From assembly GCA_025935595.1 (NCBI GenBank), contig JAICUZ010000120.1:1-7527 (forward strand): DNA of 7,527 nucleotides, in the 5' to 3' direction. The DNA is from Burkholderiales bacterium (GTDB lineage Bacteria > Actinomycetota > Thermoleophilia > Gaiellales > Gaiellaceae). Of the stretch, positions 1 through 5,867 are shown piece by piece (within the stretch, counting starts at the first letter, position 1; each line of letters opens with the position of its first letter). The notes under the pieces are model-generated. The model saw only the letters and a list, made by a program, of their open reading frames with translations. It was not told the DNA's origin and did not search any database. The position numbers and the translations under genes were made by a program.

Positions 1-328
1 CCGCCGCGCGGAGGCCGAGGAGACCTACGAGCGGCGCAAGGGCGGGCCGTCGATGGAGTGGCTCGCCTCGATCGACGGAGAGGCGGTCGCGCACGCCCGC
101 GCCTACCCGGGAACGCGCGGACTGTTGCTCGACGGCGGCGCCACGCTCCCGAGCGCGCGCGGGCGCGGCGCATACCGTGCGCTGATCGCCGCGCGCTGGG
201 AGGAAGCGGTCGCACGCGGGACGCCGGCGCTCGTCGTGCAGGCGCAGGAGACGTCGCGTCCGATCCTCGAGCGCTGCGGCTTCGAGCCCGTCTGCACCAT
301 GTACGAAGTGGAGCACGATCCGCTATGA
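1..328 (+). CDS. GNAT-family N-acetyltransferase, C-terminal part (5' end outside window)
   Basis: The reading frame is already open at base 2 and ends at TGA 326-328, giving 108 visible residues; the true start lies upstream of the window. An ATG at 53 is internal to the frame and is probably not the start, because residues before it (RRAE...) align with residues 144 onward of the next gene. The visible part carries the GNAT acetyl-CoA-binding loop (ARGRGAYRAL, bases 155-184), the following helix, and a C-terminal strand with the family-typical 'PILERCGFEPVCTMYEVE'. By family it should transfer an acetyl group from acetyl-CoA to an amine; the substrate cannot be read from sequence. The next gene is a clear paralogue and starts in the ATGA overlap at 325-328, so the two are probably co-transcribed and translationally coupled. 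Compared with that 256-residue paralogue, roughly 140 N-terminal residues are missing here because of the window edge, not a mutation. Confidence 0.85.
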   Translation, partial: RRAEAEETYERRKGGPSMEWLASIDGEAVAHARAYPGTRGLLLDGGATLPSARGRGAYRALIAARWEEAVARGTPALVVQAQETSRPILERCGFEPVCTMYEVEHDPL

Positions 329-1095
329 ACGACGCTCTCCGCGAATTCGCGCAGAACCCCGACCGCTACACGTGGATCTCGAGCGACGTCGAGCGCTTCA
401 TGGACGAACGCGTCTGCGTGATCCAGGGAAACACGTGGGCCGGCGTCTCCGGCGTGCGCGTTGCGGCCGACGAGGTCGAGGCGCTGCTCGCCGAGGTGCG
501 CGAGCGCGTGCCGCCGGGCAAGTCACTGGTCTGGTGGCTCGGCCCCGACACGAAGCCCCTCGACCTCCACGACCGACTACGGGCCCTCGGGCTGCAGGAG
601 CCGCAAGACCGCGGCTCGCTGTTGCACGCTCTTGCCTGCGTCGAAGAGCCACCGCCTGGGCCCGACGACGTCCAGATCACTCGCGTCGAGACCTTCGAGG
701 ATCACGTCGCGGCGACCGAGGTCGTGTGGGAGAGCTTCGCGACGCGCCCTGAGCGCCGTGCCGAGCAGTCGAAGCATCTGCACGCGGAATTCGAGGCGAC
801 ACGAGACGCAGGCGTGCCGGTGACGTTCCTCGCACACGTCGACGGCCGGCCGGCCGGGGTCGGACGGTCGATCTATTCCGACCGCGGTGTCTTCCTGATC
901 GCCGGCTCGGTTCTCGAGTGGGCGCGCGGTCGCGGCGCCTACCGCGCGCTCGTGCGCGCCCGCTGGGACGACGCCGTCGCCCGCGGCACGCCGGCGCTCG
1001 CCACCGAAGCGCTGCCCGGCACGTCGTACCCGATCCTGAAGCGCCTCGGCTTCGTCGACGTGTGCACGATCCGCCGGCTGGAGGACATGCGTTAG
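325..1095 (+). CDS. GNAT-family N-acetyltransferase (tandem paralogue of the preceding gene)
   Basis: The protein has 256 residues and starts at ATG 325, overlapping the stop of the preceding GNAT gene (ATGA); no strong ribosome binding site is visible, so coupling to the upstream gene is likely. The same frame stays open upstream to base 58, but that extension is a shadow of the first gene. The C-terminal half is a GNAT fold: residues about 117-195 hold the early helices and central strands, 'ARGRGAYRALVRARW' at 200-214 is the acetyl-CoA pyrophosphate-binding loop and helix, and 'YPILKRLGFVDVCT' at 235-248 is the terminal motif. The N-terminal ~110 residues look like a degenerate companion GNAT half, with 'WWLGPDTKPLDLHDRLRALGL' typical of two-lobed actinobacterial acetyltransferases; this lobe has no obvious cofactor loop. 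No signal peptide or membrane segment is seen, so it is cytosolic. Substrate unknown. Its TAG stop overlaps the stop of the convergent signalling gene. Confidence 0.88.
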   Translation: MNDALREFAQNPDRYTWISSDVERFMDERVCVIQGNTWAGVSGVRVAADEVEALLAEVRERVPPGKSLVWWLGPDTKPLDLHDRLRALGLQEPQDRGSLLHALACVEEPPPGPDDVQITRVETFEDHVAATEVVWESFATRPERRAEQSKHLHAEFEATRDAGVPVTFLAHVDGRPAGVGRSIYSDRGVFLIAGSVLEWARGRGAYRALVRARWDDAVARGTPALATEALPGTSYPILKRLGFVDVCTIRRLEDMR

Positions 1096-4000
1096 TCGAG
1101 GGAGAGGACGTCGCCCGACTCGAACAGGCGGACGAACGCGTTCACGACCGTCGGGTCGAACTGGGTGCCCGCCGACTCCACGAGACGCTCGACTGCTTCG
1201 GCATCCGGCATGCGGCCGCGGTAGGGACGGTCGGTCACCATCGCGTGGAACGCGTCGCAGACGAGGACGATACGCGCCTCGACCGGGATCTCCTCACCCG
1301 CCTTGCCGTCCGGGTAGCCACCGCCGTCCCAGCGCTCATGACAGGCGCGCACGATCGGGCGCACGTCGGTGAGGCGGTCGATCGGGGCGAGGATCTTCTC
1401 GCCGAGCTCGGGGTGTGCCTTGACGATCTCGAACTCCTCGTTGGTCAGCGGCCCCGGCTTCTGAAGGATGTCGGACGGGATCCCGATCTTCCCGATGTCG
1501 TGGAAGAGCGCGCCGAGCTCGAGGCGCTTCAGTGAGTCGCGGTCGAGCTCGAGCTCGCGGCCGACGAGGAGCGCCATGTCGCTGATCCAGCGCGCGTGCG
1601 ACGACGTGTACTCGTCGTTCGCCTCGAGCGCGTTCGCGAGCGTCGCAACGGTCGAGACGAACGTGCGCTCGAGCCCTTCGAAGTGCTCGGCGCTCTCGAT
1701 CGCAAGCTTCGCCTGGTGCGCGAGACCGGCGAGCAGCCTGAGCTGCCGGTCGACGATGAACCGGCCGCCGACGGTTGCGACGAGTGCCCCGACGCGCCCG
1801 CCTTCGAGCCGGAGCGGAGCGACGACGTAGCGGTCGATGCTCTCGGACGGCACGCCGTCGAACCCGGCGACGTCCGCCGGCTCGAGGACGAACGGTTCCG
1901 CACGCTCGAGCCATTTGTGCGCGAGCGACGCCGGATAGCGGCGGCCCGCGGCCGGGTCGATGTCGGCGGGGTATCCGACGGACGAGCGCCCGACGAGGTC
2001 GCGCGGCTCGGCCTCTTCCTGGATCCACAGCGACGCGCGCTCGGTCGCGAGGACGCGTGCGGTCACCTCGACGCTCCGCCCCAGCACTTCCTCGGGCGAT
2101 TCGGCCGTCGCGAGCTCGCGGCTCGCGTCGAGCAACGCATTCGCGATCTCGGCGGCTTCGCGGTGGCGACCGTAGAGCCGCGCCTTCTGAAGCGCGACCG
2201 AAAGCTGGTAACCGAATGACGCAAGGAGCCGCTCGCGGTCCTCGTCGAGCTGCGGCGCGTCGATGATGACACTCCCTTCCGCCCCGTCCCCGCCGTCGAC
2301 GGGAACCGACGGCCCGTCGGCGATCGGGTCACCGGCGTGCGCGACGCACTCGGCGCCGACCCAGATCGACGCACGCGAGGTTCCGAAGACGCGCGTTGCA
2401 GCCTGCACGGCGAGCGTCTGGATCTCGTCGACCGAGTGCGCGCGCGAAAGCTCGTCCGCGAAGGCGAGCAGCGCCTTCGCACCTTCGGCCTCACGCCGCT
2501 GCTGCTCGTAGAGCCGCGCGTTCTCGAGTGCAACGGAAGCCTGGCCTGCAAGCACCTCGAGCAGCCGCACGTCGTCCTCGTCGAACTGGTTCACACCGAG
2601 CTTCGAGATGACGATCGCGCCGGTCACGCGCGAGCCGTAGCGCAACGGCACGACTGCGAGCGACTCCTCGAGGTCATCGGTGCCCGGGATGCGGAACGCG
2701 AAGTCGCATTCGAGCGCGTTCGGGATGAGCAGCGCCTCGCCTGTCTCGACCGCTCGACCCGTGACGCCGACGCCGACGCGCTGTGTGTACGCATCCGAGG
2801 TGTCGCCGATCGCCGCATCGGCATCGCCGACGAACGCGATCGGACGAAGCTCGTCGCCGTGGCGAAGGACGACGCGGCAGTTGTGATAGTCGATCAGCAG
2901 CCGTAGCTCGGTCGCGATCGTGCTGCCGATCTGCGCGACGTCGTTCAGCCGGTTCAGCTTTCCGGCGAGCGACTGAAGCATCTTCAGGTGCGCGATCGAA
3001 CGGACGTCGCGGCCCGCGAGAGCCGCGGCGCTCGGGCGCTCCGTCGGACCGTCGTCGTAGACGACGCTCTGGTTCTTCCCGCGCGCCTTCGCGGTCATCA
3101 TCGCCCCTTCGGCGCAGGCGACGAGCTCACGCGGGTTCATCGCGTGCTCGGGGCCTTGCGCGACACCCATCGAGACGGTGATCTGGCCGGCCGGCTCGAT
3201 GTCGACCTCACGCAGCGCGTCGCTGAGGCGAGCGGCGAGCCCGAGCGCATCGCCCGCGTCACACGACGGCATGATCACGCCGAACTCCTCGCCGCCGATG
3301 CGGCAGACGACGTCGGAGCCGCGAACGGTGTCGCGCGCGACGCGCGCCACCTGGATGAGCAGCTGGTCCCCGACGCCGTGCCCGTACACGTCGTTCACAC
3401 GCTTGAAGTCGTCGAGGTCGAACATCAGCACTGCGACGGTGTCGTGCGACCGAGAGGCTCTGGTCAGCTCCGCCCGCAGCCGTTCGTGGAAGTAGCGGTG
3501 GTTGTAGAGGCTGGTGAGCGAGTCCGTCTGCGCGAGGTGCTCGAGGCGGGCACGGATCTGCGCGTTGTCGAGGGCGAGCGCCGCGGCGTCGCCGAACGAG
3601 CGCGCGAGATGGAACTCGTGTTCGGCGAACTCGGCGTCCTCGCCGATCCGGTAGATGTTGAGCGCGCCCTTGAGCGCGCCGCGCGCGATCAGCGGGATCG
3701 AGATCATCGCCTCGGGCTCGACCGGCGTGCCCGGGACGGTGACCGCACGCGGATCGAGGTGGGCGCGGTTCGTCCACACCGGCCGGCGGTTCTCGGCCGC
3801 CCAGCCCGTGATCCCCTCGCCGAAGCGAGGCCGGCTCCGCATGATCTCGTCCTCGTACACCTGAGAGCGCGCCTTCAGCGGCACGAGCACGCGCCGGTCC
3901 TCGTCGGCCTCGTAGATGTGTAGCGCCTCGTACGGCATGAGGTCTCCCAACGTGACCACGATGCGGTCGAGGAGGTCCTCCAGGCTCTGCTCGGAAAGCA

Positions 4001-4127
4001 CCTCGTGGAACACCTCGGCGAGACGGCGGTACGACTCGACGAGCGCCTCGGGGCGCCCGTTGCCGTTCCCGTTTACGGCGACGTCGAGCTCGTGCGTGTG
4101 TGCCGCCGCCGCAGACCGCGTCACCAT
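1092..4127 (-). CDS. Hybrid cyclic-di-GMP enzyme: GAF-GGDEF-GAF-GAF-GAF-HD-GYP
   Basis: This 1011-residue soluble protein has no signal peptide or membrane helix. Domains in order: GAF about 47-190 (GEGITGWAAE motif at 103-112); GGDEF diguanylate cyclase about 199-355; GAF about 396-540; a short, degenerate GAF about 560-650; GAF about 675-815; HD-GYP phosphodiesterase about 820-1005. The cyclase half looks active: DxLTxLxN-like start at 202-209, metal-binding DLDDFK at 237-242, intact GGEEF at 278-282, and an RxxD product-inhibition site (R269-D272) exactly five residues before GGEEF. The HD-GYP half keeps H844, HD at 876-877, H905, HExxDGxGYP at 930-939 and D958, but has Cys929 where HHE-type proteins have the first His. 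By family it would make c-di-GMP from two GTP and degrade it to pGpG/GMP, with the GAF domains sensing ligands. ATG start at 4127 with AAGG five bases upstream. It lies 58 bases after the Rpf-like gene, possibly in one transcript. Which activity dominates cannot be told. Confidence 0.93.
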   Translation of the reverse strand: MVTRSAAAAHTHELDVAVNGNGNGRPEALVESYRRLAEVFHEVLSEQSLEDLLDRIVVTLGDLMPYEALHIYEADEDRRVLVPLKARSQVYEDEIMRSRPRFGEGITGWAAENRRPVWTNRAHLDPRAVTVPGTPVEPEAMISIPLIARGALKGALNIYRIGEDAEFAEHEFHLARSFGDAAALALDNAQIRARLEHLAQTDSLTSLYNHRYFHERLRAELTRASRSHDTVAVLMFDLDDFKRVNDVYGHGVGDQLLIQVARVARDTVRGSDVVCRIGGEEFGVIMPSCDAGDALGLAARLSDALREVDIEPAGQITVSMGVAQGPEHAMNPRELVACAEGAMMTAKARGKNQSVVYDDGPTERPSAAALAGRDVRSIAHLKMLQSLAGKLNRLNDVAQIGSTIATELRLLIDYHNCRVVLRHGDELRPIAFVGDADAAIGDTSDAYTQRVGVGVTGRAVETGEALLIPNALECDFAFRIPGTDDLEESLAVVPLRYGSRVTGAIVISKLGVNQFDEDDVRLLEVLAGQASVALENARLYEQQRREAEGAKALLAFADELSRAHSVDEIQTLAVQAATRVFGTSRASIWVGAECVAHAGDPIADGPSVPVDGGDGAEGSVIIDAPQLDEDRERLLASFGYQLSVALQKARLYGRHREAAEIANALLDASRELATAESPEEVLGRSVEVTARVLATERASLWIQEEAEPRDLVGRSSVGYPADIDPAAGRRYPASLAHKWLERAEPFVLEPADVAGFDGVPSESIDRYVVAPLRLEGGRVGALVATVGGRFIVDRQLRLLAGLAHQAKLAIESAEHFEGLERTFVSTVATLANALEANDEYTSSHARWISDMALLVGRELELDRDSLKRLELGALFHDIGKIGIPSDILQKPGPLTNEEFEIVKAHPELGEKILAPIDRLTDVRPIVRACHERWDGGGYPDGKAGEEIPVEARIVLVCDAFHAMVTDRPYRGRMPDAEAVERLVESAGTQFDPTVVNAFVRLFESGDVLSLD

Positions 4128-4142
4128 ACGGCCTTCATCGGC

Positions 4143-4158
4143 GGCGGCGCATGCCGCC
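4143..4158 (-). other. Short GC hairpin just upstream of the c-di-GMP gene
   Basis: GGCGGC (4143-4148) and GCCGCC (4153-4158) form a perfect 6-bp stem around a four-base GCAT loop, within the 58-base gap between the Rpf-like stop and the c-di-GMP gene start. No T-run follows on the minus strand, so it is not a typical intrinsic terminator. It sits immediately before the AAGG ribosome site and could affect translation or mRNA stability, or be chance in such GC-rich DNA. A 10-bp palindrome, CCCTCGAGGG, lies at 4166-4175 in the same gap. Confidence 0.3.
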
Positions 4159-4185
4159 TTGATAGCCCTCGAGGGTGGTTTCTCG

Positions 4186-4983
4186 CTAGATCAAGCCGCA
4201 GGCGCGGGCGGTGTTCGGCCACGGATAGAAGCCCCGCCCCGACCGGTACGCGCGCACCGCCACCTGGAGTTGCGCCCACGCCGGCCAGTTGTCGGCCGTG
4301 CCCCACCGCACGACGAAGTCACGTCCGTACAGGCTCTGGAACCGGCGGTCCATCTGGAGCCCGCCGTAGTAGCCGTTGCCCGTGTTCGAGTCCCAAGCGC
4401 CCTCGTACCGATGGATACAGAGGAACGCCGAGCTGAGCGCGGGCGGCAGCGGGCGATGGCCGTACCGGAGCACCTGGACCGTGGCCGCCGCGAGGCGACG
4501 CTGCCACAGCCGGAGCGTGGCCTTGCCGGTCCGGCCGCGGGCGGTCGCATAGCGCCGGGTGACCGAGCCGGGATAGATCCGCCGCAGCTCGAGTGTCAGC
4601 CGCCGCGTGTAGGCGATACGCCGGGCCAGGGCGCTGTGCGGGCGCGGCGGCTTCGGGATCGCGACGGCCAGCCGGCGGTGGACGCGGCGCAGGGCCACGT
4701 CGCGGGCCGAGCTCGCGCGGCGCGTCCAGGTGTCGATCGCCCACTGCAGGTAGTCGCGATCGATGCTGTGGCGGTACGAGAACGAGGTGGGGGTGCGGTC
4801 GACGCGAGCGGCGCGCTCGAACGTCCAGGTCAGCGTCCGGTAGTGCTCGACGACCTGGCGGAGAGCCGGAATCGCAACGGGCCGAGCGGGTCGGACAGTC
4901 TCACGCGCGAACGCAGCCCCGGCGAGCGCGAACGTGATGAGCCCCGCGAGCGCCGCAATGCTCAGCGGAATAGGGAAACGCAC
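4186..4983 (-). CDS. Secreted Rpf-like transglycosylase-domain protein
   Basis: The protein has 265 residues and a GTG start at 4983, chosen because a perfect AAGGAGG lies 7 bases upstream. Residues 1-26 form a Sec signal peptide: short basic start, hydrophobic core, AFA|RE cleavage site. Residues about 30-180 are Arg-rich, probably helical and of unknown fold. The C-terminal ~80 residues match the resuscitation-promoting-factor/transglycosylase-like fold: 'NTGNGYYGGLQ' at 200-210 is essentially the Rpf signature, Glu194 is the candidate catalytic acid, and Cys189 and Cys262 match the conserved disulfide pair, the latter in the terminal WPxxxxxACGL segment. By family it would cleave glycan strands of peptidoglycan outside the membrane, aiding growth restart, division or wall remodelling. 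No LysM, G5 or SH3 wall-binding domain is seen; the basic middle may bind anionic wall polymers instead (inference). A 158-base leader separates it from cofE, suggesting its own promoter; the c-di-GMP gene follows 58 bases later. Confidence 0.88.
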   Translation of the reverse strand: MRFPIPLSIAALAGLITFALAGAAFARETVRPARPVAIPALRQVVEHYRTLTWTFERAARVDRTPTSFSYRHSIDRDYLQWAIDTWTRRASSARDVALRRVHRRLAVAIPKPPRPHSALARRIAYTRRLTLELRRIYPGSVTRRYATARGRTGKATLRLWQRRLAAATVQVLRYGHRPLPPALSSAFLCIHRYEGAWDSNTGNGYYGGLQMDRRFQSLYGRDFVVRWGTADNWPAWAQLQVAVRAYRSGRGFYPWPNTARACGLI

Positions 4984-4990
4984 GGATAGT

Positions 4991-4997
4991 CCTCCTT
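4991..4997 (-). promoter_or_regulatory. Strong Shine-Dalgarno site of the Rpf-like gene
   Basis: On the minus strand the sequence reads AAGGAGG, a full match to the anti-Shine-Dalgarno core, followed by a 7-base spacer and the GTG at 4983-4981. It fixes this GTG as the start. It is the strongest ribosome binding site in the window; the F420 genes have weak or no sites and appear to rely on coupling. Confidence 0.85.
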
Positions 4998-5032
4998 GGC
5001 CGGAGCGTCAATGGCTGTGAGGGGGGTTTCCA

Positions 5033-5064
5033 GGGCAGAGGCTCTGGGCTAGAGCGCCTTGCCC
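5033..5064 (-). other. Stem-loop in the leader of the Rpf-like gene
   Basis: A 32-base inverted repeat has outer arms GGGCA (5033-5037) and TGCCC (5060-5064). Inside, AGGC (5039-5042) pairs with GCCT (5056-5059), with one bulged base between the two stems, and TCT/AGA closes a five-base loop; GCTCT/AGAGC is an alternative inner stem. On the minus-strand transcript no run of U follows, so it is not a standard intrinsic terminator of cofE. It lies about 35 bases before the AAGGAGG site and may be a leader structure or a protein-dependent stop site. It matches no riboswitch class I recognise. Confidence 0.4.
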
Positions 5065-5077
5065 ACGTGACCGCGGG

Positions 5078-5131
5078 ACGGTAGCGATCAACTGTGAGCT
5101 GGCGCAAAGAAGATCTAAAGGATTTGTAAAG
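5078..5131 (-). promoter_or_regulatory. Putative promoter/operator region of the Rpf-like gene with 11-bp-phased repeats
   Basis: This contains the most AT-rich patch in the window (about 5105-5131). On the minus strand three hexamers, TTTACA (5130-5125), TTTAGA (5119-5114) and TTTGCG (5108-5103), each preceded by C, repeat at exactly 11-base steps. Tandem 11-bp repeats are typical of sites for OmpR/PhoB-family response regulators (known for PhoB and PhoP boxes). A weak promoter-like pair, TTGCGC (5107-5102) and TACCGT (5083-5078) with an 18-base spacer, follows and would leave a leader of roughly 90 bases. The phasing is seen directly; the promoter and the regulator are inference. Confidence 0.3.
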
Positions 5132-5141
5132 CCGGACGCGT

Positions 5142-5867
5142 CTAGCTGAAGAGATCGAGCTCGTGCTCGATAACGATCTCCTTCGCCGAGCCGTCTCCGG
5201 AGAGCTGGAGCCCGCGAACGACCACCGCCGGGACGCCCTCGGCCTTGCCCCGGGCGAGGTCGGCGGCTCCGGCGATCTCGTCGGCGATCGCGACGCGGCT
5301 CGAGCGGAGCTCGTAGCCGATGCGATCGGTCGTGCCCCGCAGGTCGAGCATCGGCGGAAGGCCGGCGACGCCGATCGCGACGTCCGTCGTGCCCTGTCGG
5401 AACGGCCGCCCGAACGAGTCGGTGACGATCACCCCCACCTCGACGCCGGTCAGCTCGGCGATGCGAGCACGAACGGCCCGCGCGCTCGCGTCCGGATCGA
5501 CCGGCAGGAGGACGAGTGTCCCATGCTCGGGCGCGTTCGAGTGGTCGACCCCCGCGGAGGCGCAGACGAATCCGTGACGGGTCTCGGCGATCACGAGCGG
5601 GCCGCGCTCCCGCACGATTCGCTTCGCCTCACGCAGGATGACCTCGATCTCACGTGGATCGCGCTCGTCCGCGGCGAGCTCGATCGCCTTCGCCGACGCT
5701 TCATAGTCGTCGATCCGCACGACGCGGCCCTCGGCCTTCGAGACCGCCTTCTGCGCGAGGACGAGTACATCGCGCGGCTGCAGCTCGATCAGCTCGACGA
5801 CGAGCGCGGCGAGATCGTCGTCCTTCCTGATCTCCGGCAGGCCGCGAACGGGGATGAGCTCGATCAC
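5142..5867 (-). CDS. cofE: Coenzyme F420:L-glutamate ligase, single-domain CofE type
   Basis: The protein has 241 residues and starts at GTG 5867, which overlaps the npdG stop (GTGA, 5864-5867); there is no clear ribosome binding site, so it is probably coupled. By family CofE uses GTP to add L-glutamates to F420-0 through gamma-linkages, in the cytosol with divalent metal. Family motifs are clear: 'IPVRGLPEI' at 5-13, 'LAQKAVSKAEGR' at 37-48, 'HGFVCASAGVDHSN' at 98-111 and 'VIVTDSFGRPFRQGTTDVAIG' split over 146-166. Asp108 and Asp150 fall in the segments that bind metal and GTP in the archaeal enzyme. Length matches stand-alone CofE (about 250) and not two-domain FbiB (about 450): the FMN-binding nitroreductase-like domain that reduces dehydro-F420-0 in mycobacteria is absent. 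It is the last gene of the cofC-cofD-npdG-cofE run, followed by 158 non-coding bases without a recognisable U-run terminator. Confidence 0.95.
   Translation of the reverse strand: MIELIPVRGLPEIRKDDDLAALVVELIELQPRDVLVLAQKAVSKAEGRVVRIDDYEASAKAIELAADERDPREIEVILREAKRIVRERGPLVIAETRHGFVCASAGVDHSNAPEHGTLVLLPVDPDASARAVRARIAELTGVEVGVIVTDSFGRPFRQGTTDVAIGVAGLPPMLDLRGTTDRIGYELRSSRVAIADEIAGAADLARGKAEGVPAVVVRGLQLSGDGSAKEIVIEHELDLFS

Noticed and set aside
58..324. N-terminal extension of the second GNAT gene frame up to an ATG at 58
   Set aside because: The extension is an out-of-frame reading of the first GNAT gene, Arg-rich and without homology; the ATG at 325 overlaps the first gene's stop and starts a sensible protein.
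2988..3923. 311-codon plus-strand open frame opposite the c-di-GMP gene
   Set aside because: It is antisense to the GGDEF and first GAF domains, its composition is that of a GC-rich shadow frame, and it has no recognisable motif.
4166..4175. CCCTCGAGGG palindrome as an operator
   Set aside because: A single 10-bp palindrome in GC-rich DNA is expected by chance and has no partner site.
3916..4989. 357-codon plus-strand open frame opposite the Rpf-like gene
   Set aside because: It crosses the intergenic gap and the antisense of two well-supported genes, with low-complexity Arg/Pro/Gly content.
5033..5064. Intrinsic terminator of cofE
   Set aside because: The stem-loop is not followed by a U-run on the minus-strand transcript and lies about 80 bases beyond the stop.
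4984..5141. c-di-AMP (ydaO), c-di-GMP or cobalamin riboswitch before the Rpf-like gene
   Set aside because: I looked for the conserved core elements of these classes and saw none; only an isolated stem-loop remains, so no class is assigned.
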